Counted from the stretch's first letter, positions 1 to 7,702 are shown. The stretch is DNA of 12,209 nucleotides from an uncultured Muribaculaceae bacterium (GCA_910587235.1 CAJUKD010000045.1:1-12209); one strand, 5' to 3'. A program made the numbers and translations. The notes: generated by a model from the letters alone, not told the origin.

Positions 1-27
1 CGATATATTAACTTAAGTTTCAACCAC

Positions 28-46
28 TTCGGTGATTTTTACCGAA
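28..46. promoter_or_regulatory. Small hairpin in the leader of the first gene
   Basis: TTCGGT at 28-33 is exactly complementary to ACCGAA at 41-46, with a T-rich 7-base loop. The start codon of the first gene is at 57, so the hairpin lies about 10 bases upstream of it, where it could affect ribosome access. It could also be the tail of a terminator or the leader of a transcript that begins outside the window. No TAnnTTTG box is visible in the 56 bases available, so the promoter is probably further upstream. A role for this structure is inference. Confidence 0.3.
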
Positions 47-56
47 TCATTGAATC

Positions 57-911
57 ATGAAAAAATCTACACTTTTAGCAGCTTCTGTCTTTTTCGGTGC
101 AATAAGCATCAATGCACAGGACATCGTGTTTGCCAATCCCGTACTCGAGGATAATTCTTTCGTAGTAAAATACGACATGGATAACCACAAATTCGCCGAA
201 AGCAACGATTTCGAAATCGACGAAACATTTGTGTTCGCCATCGACGTTACCGGAACTCCCTACGAAACAGCATTGAAAGAAAAGCCCCGCAATCCGGCAG
301 TACTCGGCCGCAGCATGGCCCACGACTTCTATGTGAACAATGATGTGTGCGGATTCGAACATTATAAAAACGAAGGCAATCTCGACGGTCGCCTGTTCCA
401 TATCGAAGGCAACATCTACGGAGCTGTCTTCAACCTGATGCAGCTGGCTCAGGGTCGCTTCAAAGACGGATGTTTCGGTCTGGTCAGCGACGGAGTCTAT
501 GACGCCACAGCCGATGGAGTGAAAGTAGTGTTCGGAGCCAACCACTTCGGCTTCGGCTGGTCGGCAACAGACCACGGCGAAGAATGGTGGGATGCAATCG
601 CTGCCCCTATCGATAATCTCTGGTTCAGCACCGCTCCATACACCGGAACGAAGAAAGGAGCAGACTTCTACTTCGACGAATATACTCCCGGCTCCGCTCT
701 CGAAGGCTGCGAACAGGTATATACCGACAAAGGTTACGCCCGTCCCGAAGCCTGGGCAGCCATGCAGGCCGGTGTCCGCGAAGTGAGCATTGCCGACACC
801 GACGCCCCCGTGGAGTATTTCAATCTTCAGGGCGTACGCGTCAACGAACCCGCAGCCGGACTCTATATCCGCCGTCAGGGACGCAATGTCAGCAAAGTTA
901 TCGTAATGTAA
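57..911 (+). CDS. Secreted protein of unknown function with C-terminal sorting-domain-like tail
   Basis: I do not recognise the family of this 284-residue protein. Residues 1-20 form a typical Sec signal peptide: Lys-Lys, a hydrophobic stretch, and INA before Gln21, so it is exported. The mature part is acidic and rich in aromatic residues and Gly, as in a beta-rich surface protein. The last 31 residues (254-284) carry the pattern YFNLQG.RV, then GLYI, then KVIV. This resembles the short C-terminal tails of many Bacteroidetes secreted proteins, which are related to type IX secretion type A sorting domains. The ATG at 57 is chosen because it places the signal peptide correctly. susC starts 113 bases downstream on the same strand with no visible promoter, so co-transcription is plausible and the protein may be an accessory of the SusCD pair. 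No catalytic motif was seen. Gene reality is well supported; function is unknown. Confidence 0.85.
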   Translation: MKKSTLLAASVFFGAISINAQDIVFANPVLEDNSFVVKYDMDNHKFAESNDFEIDETFVFAIDVTGTPYETALKEKPRNPAVLGRSMAHDFYVNNDVCGFEHYKNEGNLDGRLFHIEGNIYGAVFNLMQLAQGRFKDGCFGLVSDGVYDATADGVKVVFGANHFGFGWSATDHGEEWWDAIAAPIDNLWFSTAPYTGTKKGADFYFDEYTPGSALEGCEQVYTDKGYARPEAWAAMQAGVREVSIADTDAPVEYFNLQGVRVNEPAAGLYIRRQGRNVSKVIVM

Positions 912-920
912 ACCGGAATA

Positions 921-955
921 CCACAGGGCCTCTCGCATGACGACAGGCCCTGTGG
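921..955 (+). terminator. Strong intercistronic hairpin without U-tract
   Basis: An 11-base arm at 921-931 pairs perfectly with 945-955. Past one C/C mismatch, a further TCG/CGA pairing closes a 5-base loop. The hairpin begins 10 bases after the stop codon of the first gene. It is followed by AATATCATC rather than a T-run, so it is not a textbook intrinsic terminator. It may cause partial termination or protect an mRNA 3' end between the first gene and susC. The pairing is read directly; the function is inferred. Confidence 0.5.
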
Positions 956-1024
956 AATATCATCACCGCACAGCTCCCCCATCAATCTAAAATCAGAACC
1001 AGTCACAATCATTCCCCAAAAACA

Positions 1025-4000
1025 ATGAAGAGCGTGAACAGAATTGTCGCCACATACATGACTGCAGCCGCTGCCATGTTTCCGTTATGCGTTGCGGCCG
1101 AAATGGTTTCGGGCACCGTATGCGATACCGGAGGCGAACCGCTTATAGGCGCATCCGTCAACGTGACGGGAACAAAAAAAGCCGTAGCCACCGACATAGA
1201 AGGGCGTTTCCATATCGACACCGACGGCGGCAAAGCCATTAAAGTTTCATACATAGGTTTCGTACCCGTGCAGCAGAACATCGTGGACGGTAAGACCGAA
1301 TACCGATTTATTCTCGACGAAGACCGCCAGAGCCTCGACGATGTTGTTGTTGTCGGTTACGGCACACAAAAGCGCTCCGAACTTACCGGTGCCATCAGCA
1401 CCGTGCGCGGCGACGCAATCAAGGACTTCTCCACAACGTCCGTAGCCGATGCCCTCGCCGGAATGGCCGCCGGTGTATCCGTCACCAAAAGTACGGGTAA
1501 CCCGGGTGAATCGCCCGACATAATAATACGCGGCGCGGCTTCTGTCAACGGCATGTCGCCTCTCTATATAGTCGACGGAGTCAAACAGGCCACAGGATTC
1601 AGCTTCAACACCAACGACATACAGTCGATCGAAGTGCTCAAGGATGCCGGTTCGTGTGCCATCTACGGCGCCGAAGCCGCCGGCGGCGTGATTCTTGTAA
1701 CGACAAAACGCGGAGCAGCCGGCAAAGCCCGGCTAACGCTCTCGGGACGCTACGGCATACGCAACCAGACTTCAGGAATAAAACTTATGAACCGCGACCA
1801 GTTCATAGCCGCAAAAGCGCTTGCCGGTGTCAATATTCTGGCTCAGGAAGGAGTGGATTCGGCGGATGAACTGCCCGACGTCGACTGGATGGATGTCATG
1901 TACGGCACCGGCCACGAACAAGAATACAACCTCTCACTCTCAGGAGGACAAGGGGGACTGAACTACTACCTCTCCGGCGGTTTTTATGACGAAAAAGGCG
2001 TATATCTCGATTCCAAAGCACAGCGCATGTCGGTACGCACGAATGTAGACTGGAAGATAAACAACATTTTCACCGTCGGAACATCGTCCTACGCCAACTA
2101 CATAAAACGTAACCCGACAAAGGTGTACTCGATGTGGACCAACGCCGTGCCTTTCCGCACGGTGCCGACAATGGCTCCCGTCGATGCCGACGGAAACTTC
2201 TCCCCCACTCCATTCTATCTCAACGGGCCCAACCTCTACGGCAACGAGATGACATATCATCAGAAGAACGACGACTACGGCTTCGACATTCTGGCCTACC
2301 TCGACGTGAAGTTCATACCCGAACTGACGCTACATGTCAACGGCGCCGCAAAAATCGCCACATCAGCATCGCGCGTATTCTCGGAGGCATTCGACTTCCG
2401 CGCCGTCAAAGAGGATGCATATCTCGAGTCGCGTGCGGGAAACTCCAGAGAGCTTACCTACAACGCTACCCTGACATTTGAAAAGACATTCGCCCGGAAA
2501 TGGTACCTGAAAGCGATGATCGGCTCCGAGGCCACCGCCTACAATTCCTATTACAACTACATACGCGCCATCGACTTCCCTGTCGACGAAGCCTGGTCGG
2601 TCAACCTTTCGTCGAGCACGGCAAAAGAAGCGCTGGACTATCCCGGCGTAGGCCGCTCGATGTCGTACTTCGGCCGCATCAACTTCAACTTCGACAGCCG
2701 CTACTATCTGACCGTCAACCTGCGCCGCGACGGCTCCGACCGCTTCGGCAAAAACAACCGCTGGGGTACATTTCCTTCAGCCAACGTCATGTGGCGGCCG
2801 ACCAATGAGGCTTTCGTACGTAACGCCATGCCATGGCTCTACGATGCCAAGATACGCGCCGGCTACGGTGTGCTCGGCAACGACGGCATTGCGCAGTTCC
2901 TCTACACCCGCTCTTATGTCGGCGACCAGATAATGTACAATTTCGGCGGAAACAACGAAGTGTCCGGCTGGGCAAACTACAAAGTCCCGAATCAGGACAT
3001 CAAATGGGAGGAAATACACCAGCTTGATTTCGGCGTCGATCTCAGTTTCTTCGACAACAGGCTGAATTTCAGCTACGACTACTATAACCGCCAGACACAC
3101 GACATGCTCTACTGGAAAGTCGTACCCCTCGGTTCGGGCATAAACTGGTACCATTCAGGCTCGACGAACACGATGCCTATCAACATAGGCCGTGTGTCGA
3201 ATATAGGACACGAGTTCACTCTCAACTGGAAACATCGCATCGGCGAATTCTCGTATTCGGCAGGATTGAACGTGTCGCTCAACCGCAACGAAATCAAGGA
3301 GCTGGGTACCGAAGGCGCCGCACCGCTCACCTCGCCCGACGGTATCAACCGCACCGAAAACGGCCGCTCCATGGCCGAATTGTGGGGCTACCGCGCACTT
3401 GGCATTTTCCAGAGCCGGGAACAGGTGGACGAGTACAACGCCCGAGCCGTGGCAGCCGGACGTCCGTACTACTGGAACCAGAACACAGGCGTGGGCGACA
3501 TAATTTTCGACGACATGGGCAAGGGCTACGTCGACGAAAGCTGCAAGCAGTTCATAGGCAACCCCTGGCCTAAAGCCACTTACGGGCTGAATCTCACCGC
3601 GGAATGGCGCGGATTCGACCTGTCGGCTCTCTTCCAAGCCGCAAGCGGATTTGAAATCTACAACGGAGTGAAACAGTACACACAGAGTTTCGCCACCGAC
3701 GGCAATACCACCATGGACATCTACAAGAATTCATTCTTCGGCGACAACGGACTCACCGACCAGCCCCGCTGCGGTGTCCTCAACGACGACGGCACATGGC
3801 TCGGCGATCCATCGGGCAATTTCGGCACCGTTTCATCGTTCTGGGTCGAAAAAGGCGACTACCTCAAGCTCAAAAATCTTGTGGTAGGCTACACCGTGCC
3901 GCAGGCCATCACCCGCAAAGCCGCATTCGAGAAAGTACGCGTCTACTTCTCGGCACAGAACGTGTTCACCGCCACAAAATACTCGGGCATTGATCCCGAA

Positions 4001-4126
4001 ATCGCCGGAACGTCCACACAGCTGTCAAGCAACGCAGGCACATCCATGACCGCCCGAGGAGTCGACACCTACAACCGCTATGTGCCGTCGCGCCTTTTCT
4101 CATTCGGTCTTGAAGTAGTATTCTAA
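1025..4126 (+). CDS. SusC/RagA family TonB-linked outer membrane transporter
   Basis: This 1033-residue protein is a TonB-dependent outer-membrane importer, expected to pair with the SusD lipoprotein encoded 29 bases downstream. Residues 1-25 are a signal peptide. Residues 27-100 are a carboxypeptidase-regulatory-like beta-sandwich domain (SGTV, GEPLIGASV, TDIEGRFHI, VSYIGF) typical of SusC. The plug follows with DDVVVVGYGTQKR at 105-117, an RG motif at 169-170, YIVDGV at 181-186 and IEVLKDAG at 202-209. The remainder is a long beta-barrel ending in a terminal Phe, as outer-membrane barrels do. There is no N-terminal STN domain, so it is unlikely to signal directly to an anti-sigma factor. 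The plug segment reads SCAIYGAEAAGG where many family members have an Asn in the AANG position. Energy would come from TonB-ExbBD. The substrate cannot be read from sequence; an oligosaccharide or peptide ligand is most likely from family knowledge. Confidence 0.97.
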   Translation: MKSVNRIVATYMTAAAAMFPLCVAAEMVSGTVCDTGGEPLIGASVNVTGTKKAVATDIEGRFHIDTDGGKAIKVSYIGFVPVQQNIVDGKTEYRFILDEDRQSLDDVVVVGYGTQKRSELTGAISTVRGDAIKDFSTTSVADALAGMAAGVSVTKSTGNPGESPDIIIRGAASVNGMSPLYIVDGVKQATGFSFNTNDIQSIEVLKDAGSCAIYGAEAAGGVILVTTKRGAAGKARLTLSGRYGIRNQTSGIKLMNRDQFIAAKALAGVNILAQEGVDSADELPDVDWMDVMYGTGHEQEYNLSLSGGQGGLNYYLSGGFYDEKGVYLDSKAQRMSVRTNVDWKINNIFTVGTSSYANYIKRNPTKVYSMWTNAVPFRTVPTMAPVDADGNFSPTPFYLNGPNLYGNEMTYHQKNDDYGFDILAYLDVKFIPELTLHVNGAAKIATSASRVFSEAFDFRAVKEDAYLESRAGNSRELTYNATLTFEKTFARKWYLKAMIGSEATAYNSYYNYIRAIDFPVDEAWSVNLSSSTAKEALDYPGVGRSMSYFGRINFNFDSRYYLTVNLRRDGSDRFGKNNRWGTFPSANVMWRPTNEAFVRNAMPWLYDAKIRAGYGVLGNDGIAQFLYTRSYVGDQIMYNFGGNNEVSGWANYKVPNQDIKWEEIHQLDFGVDLSFFDNRLNFSYDYYNRQTHDMLYWKVVPLGSGINWYHSGSTNTMPINIGRVSNIGHEFTLNWKHRIGEFSYSAGLNVSLNRNEIKELGTEGAAPLTSPDGINRTENGRSMAELWGYRALGIFQSREQVDEYNARAVAAGRPYYWNQNTGVGDIIFDDMGKGYVDESCKQFIGNPWPKATYGLNLTAEWRGFDLSALFQAASGFEIYNGVKQYTQSFATDGNTTMDIYKNSFFGDNGLTDQPRCGVLNDDGTWLGDPSGNFGTVSSFWVEKGDYLKLKNLVVGYTVPQAITRKAAFEKVRVYFSAQNVFTATKYSGIDPEIAGTSTQLSSNAGTSMTARGVDTYNRYVPSRLFSFGLEVVF

Positions 4127-4155
4127 CAAGTACATCCATCATTATCCCAACAGCA

Positions 4156-5976
4156 ATGAAAGGAATTACAAAATATATAGCCGCGCCGGCAGTCGCCATA
4201 AGCCTTGTATTCGGCGCCTCCGGATGCTCTGATTTCTTCGACGTCGTCGACGAAAGTTCTGTATCGCCCGACAATTTCCCCACAAATCTCGAGCACTGCG
4301 ATCTGCTGCTTAACTCGGCCTACGCGGGAAGTCACGGCTACGGGCTTTACGAGTTCTTCTGGTTCCCGCAGATAATGTATATGCTGGACAAGACCCACGA
4401 TACATACGGCGACTATGATACCCGCACTCGCATACTGGCCAACGATGCCTCGACCAACTGCAATATACTTCGCGACGCATACGCCGCCATCATGAACTGG
4501 ATACAGTACTCCAACGCCGCCATCCAGGGCATCGACCAGTACTATACCCGGGCATCGGAAAGCGAACTTCCGACAGTCGACTATATGAAAGGACAGGCTC
4601 TTTTCCTGCGCGGCATGGCCTACTGGCATTCACAGATTTTCTTCGAGCTTGAAAGCAAGCCCGACGCGCTCGGATTTCCGATAATCGACAAAGTTCCGGA
4701 ATCCATCAGCCAGATGAGTCCGCAACGCGCATCGGCCGCCGACACCTGGAATTTCATAATAGATACTTTCCGCGAAGCCGCAACCCTGCTTGAAGGCCAC
4801 AACAGCGATAAAACCCGTGCTACCGAATGGGCTGCGAAAGGTATGCTCGCCAAGGCTCTGATGCAGGCACGCCACCCTCAGGACGCATTGCCTGTCCTGA
4901 AAGACATCATTGACAACTCGGGAGCACGGCTGCTCGATTTCGACACCTATTCCAAGTCTTTCTATGCCGACGAAGCCCACGAGTTCAATGCCGAAACGCT
5001 CTATGAAATCGATTTCACGAACAATCCCAAGCAGGAAGGACCATGGGCCGGTTTCACCTCCGGCACCGGAATGCCATTAATCATGGCTCCCTGGTACACC
5101 TCGCTCGCAATACGATGGAAAAACCCGCCGGCCGCCGGTCAGGAATTCGCCACGCAGAACAACGGAGGATGGGGCAACAACTTCGTGCACGACGAATCCG
5201 TGCGCCGCTTCGGTTTTCCGCTTGACCCGGCTCCTATACGCGTCTACAACACCGATTTCAACTCTCGCGCAGCAATCACGCTCGATAACTATCCGTGGAT
5301 CCTTGACCCGGCTTATAGCGCCGCCAGTCAGGAAGTGCGCGACAAGGTCGAAGCCGACCCGCGTCTGTGGATAAGCGCCGCGCAACCATATTTCGACACA
5401 ATGAAGGATCCGCGAGGCAACAAAGTATGGTACGACCGCTCGCCCGAAGCCGCCGACCTCGGCTACACGGCCCACTATTATTTCTCACCGAAGAAGTTTA
5501 CCAACCTCGACGGTCCGGAAAGCTCGCTCAATTCGTCGAGCGGTGTCAATATTCCGGTTGTCCGCCTTGCCGACATATATCTGCTTTATGCCGAAGCTAT
5601 CGCTCCGGGCGATGCCTCGACCGCTCTGGAGTATGTCAACAAAGTCCACCGCCGGGCTTACAACTATCCCGCCGACGACCCGTCGCCAGTCGATTATGCG
5701 TCGCTGACCGCCGCGACCGCCGCCGCACGCAACCATCCCGAGGACCTGCTGGCCGGCGACCCGCTGAAATATGAACGCTGGGCGGAATTGTTTGCCGAAG
5801 GACAGTGGTGGTACGATATACGCCGCTGGGAAATTCTTGAAAACGAAATGAAAGTCTACAAACGCACCCGCTACGGCTCGCTCGTATTTCAGGGTGAACG
5901 CGCCTATTCTCAACCAATCCCACAAAGCGAAATCGAGGCCTACAACGGCACCCTACGCCAGAATTACAACTATTAA
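4156..5976 (+). CDS. SusD/RagB family surface lipoprotein
   Basis: This 606-residue protein is the expected lid and ligand-binding partner of the upstream SusC barrel. A lipoprotein signal peptide ends in ASGC, with the lipidated Cys at residue 24. It is followed by SDFFDVVDE, an acidic stretch of the kind that directs Bacteroidetes lipoproteins to the cell surface. The C-terminal part has the family hallmark RWAELFAEGQWWYDIRRW at about 541-558 and PIPQSEI near the end. The region around residues 470-490 (VVRLADIYLLYAEA) is the helical repeat signature of SusD proteins. It is separated from susC by 29 bases with no promoter or terminator, so the two genes should form one transcript. A strong hairpin follows the stop codon. 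No glycan-degrading enzyme gene follows before the terminator, so this pair stands without the hydrolases usual in a full polysaccharide utilisation locus. The ligand is unknown. Confidence 0.97.
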   Translation: MKGITKYIAAPAVAISLVFGASGCSDFFDVVDESSVSPDNFPTNLEHCDLLLNSAYAGSHGYGLYEFFWFPQIMYMLDKTHDTYGDYDTRTRILANDASTNCNILRDAYAAIMNWIQYSNAAIQGIDQYYTRASESELPTVDYMKGQALFLRGMAYWHSQIFFELESKPDALGFPIIDKVPESISQMSPQRASAADTWNFIIDTFREAATLLEGHNSDKTRATEWAAKGMLAKALMQARHPQDALPVLKDIIDNSGARLLDFDTYSKSFYADEAHEFNAETLYEIDFTNNPKQEGPWAGFTSGTGMPLIMAPWYTSLAIRWKNPPAAGQEFATQNNGGWGNNFVHDESVRRFGFPLDPAPIRVYNTDFNSRAAITLDNYPWILDPAYSAASQEVRDKVEADPRLWISAAQPYFDTMKDPRGNKVWYDRSPEAADLGYTAHYYFSPKKFTNLDGPESSLNSSSGVNIPVVRLADIYLLYAEAIAPGDASTALEYVNKVHRRAYNYPADDPSPVDYASLTAATAAARNHPEDLLAGDPLKYERWAELFAEGQWWYDIRRWEILENEMKVYKRTRYGSLVFQGERAYSQPIPQSEIEAYNGTLRQNYNY

Positions 5977-5985
5977 AAACACTCC

Positions 5986-6028
5986 GACAGATACCTGTCG
6001 CCCCCGGTGGATTGCTCCGCCGGGGGCG
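5986..6028 (+). terminator. Double hairpin terminator after susD
   Basis: Two abutting hairpins begin 9 bases after the susD stop codon. The first is GACAG (5986-5990) with CTGTC (5995-5999) and a 4-base loop. The second pairs CGCCCCCGG (5999-6007) with CCGGGGGCG (6020-6028), and three more inner pairs at 6008-6010/6017-6019 include one G-T wobble. The following sequence is ATTTCATATG, so the T-run is weak, but the stem is very stable. It faces the tRNA terminator on the other strand. I read it as the end of the susCD transcript. Confidence 0.65.
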
Positions 6029-6040
6029 ATTTCATATGAC

Positions 6041-6073
6041 AAAAAAAGAGCCGGCCTGCGGGAGGTCAGCTCT
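6041..6073 (-). terminator. Intrinsic terminator of the tRNA-Glu gene
   Basis: Read on the minus strand, AGAGC (6073-6069) pairs with GCTCT (6051-6047). After an A/C mismatch, five further pairs (6067-6063 with 6057-6053, one G-T) close a 5-base loop. The stem runs straight into seven T residues on the minus strand (A-run at 6041-6047 on the plus strand). This is a standard rho-independent terminator, starting 5 bases past the tRNA 3' end. Confidence 0.85.
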
Positions 6074-6077
6074 TCTG

Positions 6078-6150
6078 TAGCGAATCCGGGAATCGAACCC
6101 GGGTCTCCACCGTGAGAGGGTGGCGTGCTAGGCCACTACACTAAATCGCC
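6078..6150 (-). tRNA. tRNA-Glu (anticodon CTC)
   Basis: The minus strand folds into a complete 73-base cloverleaf. The D-stem is GTGT/GCAC. The anticodon stem CCACC/GGTGG encloses the loop CTCTCAC, giving anticodon CTC, which reads GAG (Glu). The variable loop has 4 bases. The T-stem CCGGG/CCCGG encloses TTCGATT. The acceptor stem GGCGATT/ATTCGCT is imperfect: the first pair is G-T (1:72) and position 6:67 is a T-T mismatch. The discriminator is A at 6078. The 3' CCA is not encoded (the next bases are CAG), so it would be added by tRNA nucleotidyltransferase. It is the only minus-strand gene in the window and has its own promoter and terminator. Identity as Glu rests on the anticodon. Confidence 0.93.
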
Positions 6151-6166
6151 TTTCACTTTTGCGCTG

Positions 6167-6198
6167 CAAAGTTAAAGCGGAATTTTGGATTATGCAAA
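6167..6198 (-). promoter_or_regulatory. Bacteroidetes-type promoter for tRNA-Glu
   Basis: On the minus strand, TTTG (6198-6195) is followed after exactly 20 bases by TAACTTTG (6174-6167). This matches the known Bacteroidetes housekeeping consensus of a -33 TTTG and a -7 TAnnTTTG separated by 19-21 bases. Transcription would start a few bases before the mature tRNA 5' end at 6150. Confidence 0.8.
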
Positions 6199-6247
6199 CT
6201 TTTTTATCCACTTAGTTATTTTTTCTTGTTTTTTCCGCGTTTTTATC
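6199..6247 (-). promoter_or_regulatory. A-rich upstream element of the tRNA promoter
   Basis: Immediately upstream of the tRNA -33 box, the minus strand is a run of A-tracts (T-tracts on the plus strand: TTTTTT, ATTTTTT, GTTTTTT, GTTTTT). The 9-base word TTTTTATCC occurs at both 6201-6209 and 6240-6248. Such A-tracts are expected of an UP-like element that boosts a stable-RNA promoter. The composition is observed; the activity is inferred. Confidence 0.4.
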
Positions 6248-6288
6248 CCTTATACTGATTTTCATGGCAGAATACACGGGATTTTTAG

Positions 6289-6296
6289 TACTTTTG
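6289..6296 (+). promoter_or_regulatory. Putative -7 box for the nucleotide-sugar operon
   Basis: TACTTTTG matches the Bacteroidetes -7 consensus TAnnTTTG exactly and ends 23 bases before the ugd start codon, which would give a short 5' leader. No exact TTTG lies at the expected -33 distance; the nearest TTTTC is at 6259-6263, too far upstream for the normal spacer. The promoter is therefore half-supported. It lies in the only sizeable gap before the operon, which makes it the best candidate. Confidence 0.45.
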
Positions 6297-6319
6297 CTTA
6301 ATAAATACGAGCATAAGAG

Positions 6320-7690
6320 ATGAATATAGCCATAGTAGGAACCGGTTATGTCGGACTTGTTTCGGGCACATGTTTCGCCGAAATGGGTATCGACGTGACT
6401 TGTGTCGACGTCGACGTCCCGAAGATAGAGGCTCTGCGCAACGGACAGGTACCCATCTACGAACCGGGGCTTGAAGAACTCATACGCCGCAACACCGCCG
6501 CCGGCAGGCTGCATTTCACGACCGCATTGTCCGACGTTGCCCGCGATGTAGAAATCGTGTTCTGCGCCGTAGGCACCCCCGCCGGCGAAGACGGTTCGGC
6601 CGATCTGAGCCATGTGCTCGAAGTGGCCCGCGATTTCGGACGTTCGATAGAAGGCTATGCTTTGTTCGTTACCAAATCGACAGTACCTGTAGGCACATCC
6701 GAACTCGTCCGTCGCGAAATTTCAGCCGAACTCGCGCGCCGCGGACGGCAGGACTTAAGTTTCGACGTGGCATCGAATCCTGAATTTCTCAAAGAAGGAG
6801 CGGCGGTAAAGGATTTCATGTCGCCCGACAGAGTGGTGGTAGGCGTCGACAGCCAACGGGCACGCCGACTGATGGAAAGGCTCTACCGTCCATTCCTGCT
6901 CAACAAATTCCGGGTGATATTCATGGACATGCCGTCGGCCGAAATGAGCAAATACGCCGCAAACGCAATGCTTGCCACACGCATATCGTTCATCAACGAG
7001 ATTGCAATGCTCTGCGAGGCCGTCGGCGCCGACGTAAGCTGTGTGCGGAAAGCCATAGGCGCCGACGCGCGCATAGGCAACAAGTTCCTCTATCCCGGAT
7101 GCGGCTACGGCGGTTCTTGCTTCCCCAAGGACGTCAGCGCTCTGTTGCGCATGGGGCAGGCCAACGGATGCGATATGAAAATAATCGAAGCCGTGGAAGA
7201 CGTCAACGAAAAGCAGAAGCGTGTGGTGGCCGCAAAACTACGACGGATTTTCGGCGGCACGCTCAGCGGACGCCGCATTGCCGTGTGGGGACTGGCTTTC
7301 AAACCTGAAACCGACGATATGCGCTGTGCTCCTGCCCTGACTCTGATCGGCGAGCTGCTGGACGAAGGCGCCACGGCCACGGTCTACGACCCTGTGGCTA
7401 TGGATGAATGCCGCCGCCTGCTCGGCGACAGCGTTGACTATGCCTCCGACATGTATGCGGCCACAGTCGATGCCGACGCCCTCGTCTTGCTCACCGAATG
7501 GAAAGAATTCCGCCTACCGTCTTGGGCTGTAATAGCCCGCACAATGCGAGGCAACACGGTGATCGACGGACGCAACATCTACCGCGCCTCCGACATGGCC
7601 GGAACCGGACTGCGGCTCTACCCCATCGGTAGCCATCCCGACGGTATCGAACTGCCGGAGAACCACGAAAACGATTCTCAAAACGCATAA
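6320..7690 (+). CDS. ugd: UDP-glucose 6-dehydrogenase
   Basis: The 456-residue enzyme oxidises UDP-glucose to UDP-glucuronate with two NAD+ in the cytoplasm. The N-terminal Rossmann fold shows GTGYVG (7-12) and an acidic NAD-ribose-binding residue, Asp30. NPEFLKEG lies at 153-160, MSKYAANAMLATR at 209-221 with the conserved Lys211 and Asn215, and the active-site motif GYGGSCFPKD at 262-271 with catalytic Cys267. The C-terminal UDP-binding domain includes WGLAFKPETDDMR at 323-335 and DGRN at 416-419. Length is usual for the family, and all key residues are present. The ATG at 6320 begins directly with the Rossmann strand and follows an AAGAG that may serve as ribosome binding site. It is the first gene of a plus-strand operon; the HAD hydrolase starts 12 bases after its stop. 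UDP-glucuronate would feed a surface glycan, or UDP-galacturonate or UDP-xylose formation elsewhere. Confidence 0.96.
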   Translation: MNIAIVGTGYVGLVSGTCFAEMGIDVTCVDVDVPKIEALRNGQVPIYEPGLEELIRRNTAAGRLHFTTALSDVARDVEIVFCAVGTPAGEDGSADLSHVLEVARDFGRSIEGYALFVTKSTVPVGTSELVRREISAELARRGRQDLSFDVASNPEFLKEGAAVKDFMSPDRVVVGVDSQRARRLMERLYRPFLLNKFRVIFMDMPSAEMSKYAANAMLATRISFINEIAMLCEAVGADVSCVRKAIGADARIGNKFLYPGCGYGGSCFPKDVSALLRMGQANGCDMKIIEAVEDVNEKQKRVVAAKLRRIFGGTLSGRRIAVWGLAFKPETDDMRCAPALTLIGELLDEGATATVYDPVAMDECRRLLGDSVDYASDMYAATVDADALVLLTEWKEFRLPSWAVIARTMRGNTVIDGRNIYRASDMAGTGLRLYPIGSHPDGIELPENHENDSQNA

Positions 7691-7702
7691 ACTGACATAG
7701 GG

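Noticed and set aside
45..60. Direct repeat AATCAT / AATCAT overlapping the first start codon
   Set aside because: Two 6-base copies are too short to distinguish from chance, and no operator family was recognised.
75..938. A 287-codon open frame on the minus strand covering almost all of the first gene
   Set aside because: It mirrors the codon pattern of the plus-strand gene, has no signal or domain signature, and the plus-strand protein has a clear signal peptide and C-terminal tail.
5894..6115. A 73-codon plus-strand frame across the susD end, the terminators and the tRNA
   Set aside because: Its end (NPGIEPGSP) is the well-known artefact of translating the antisense of a tRNA T-arm, and it overlaps two hairpin terminators and the tRNA.
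6404..6418. Tandem GTCGAC repeat
   Set aside because: It encodes Val-Asp-Val-Asp in the NAD-binding region of Ugd. GTCGAC-like words are common in this GC-rich coding DNA, so no separate site is implied.
6212..6613. A 133-codon minus-strand frame over the ugd start
   Set aside because: It overlaps the conserved Rossmann domain of ugd, and its C-terminal end is low-complexity translation of the T-rich intergenic region.
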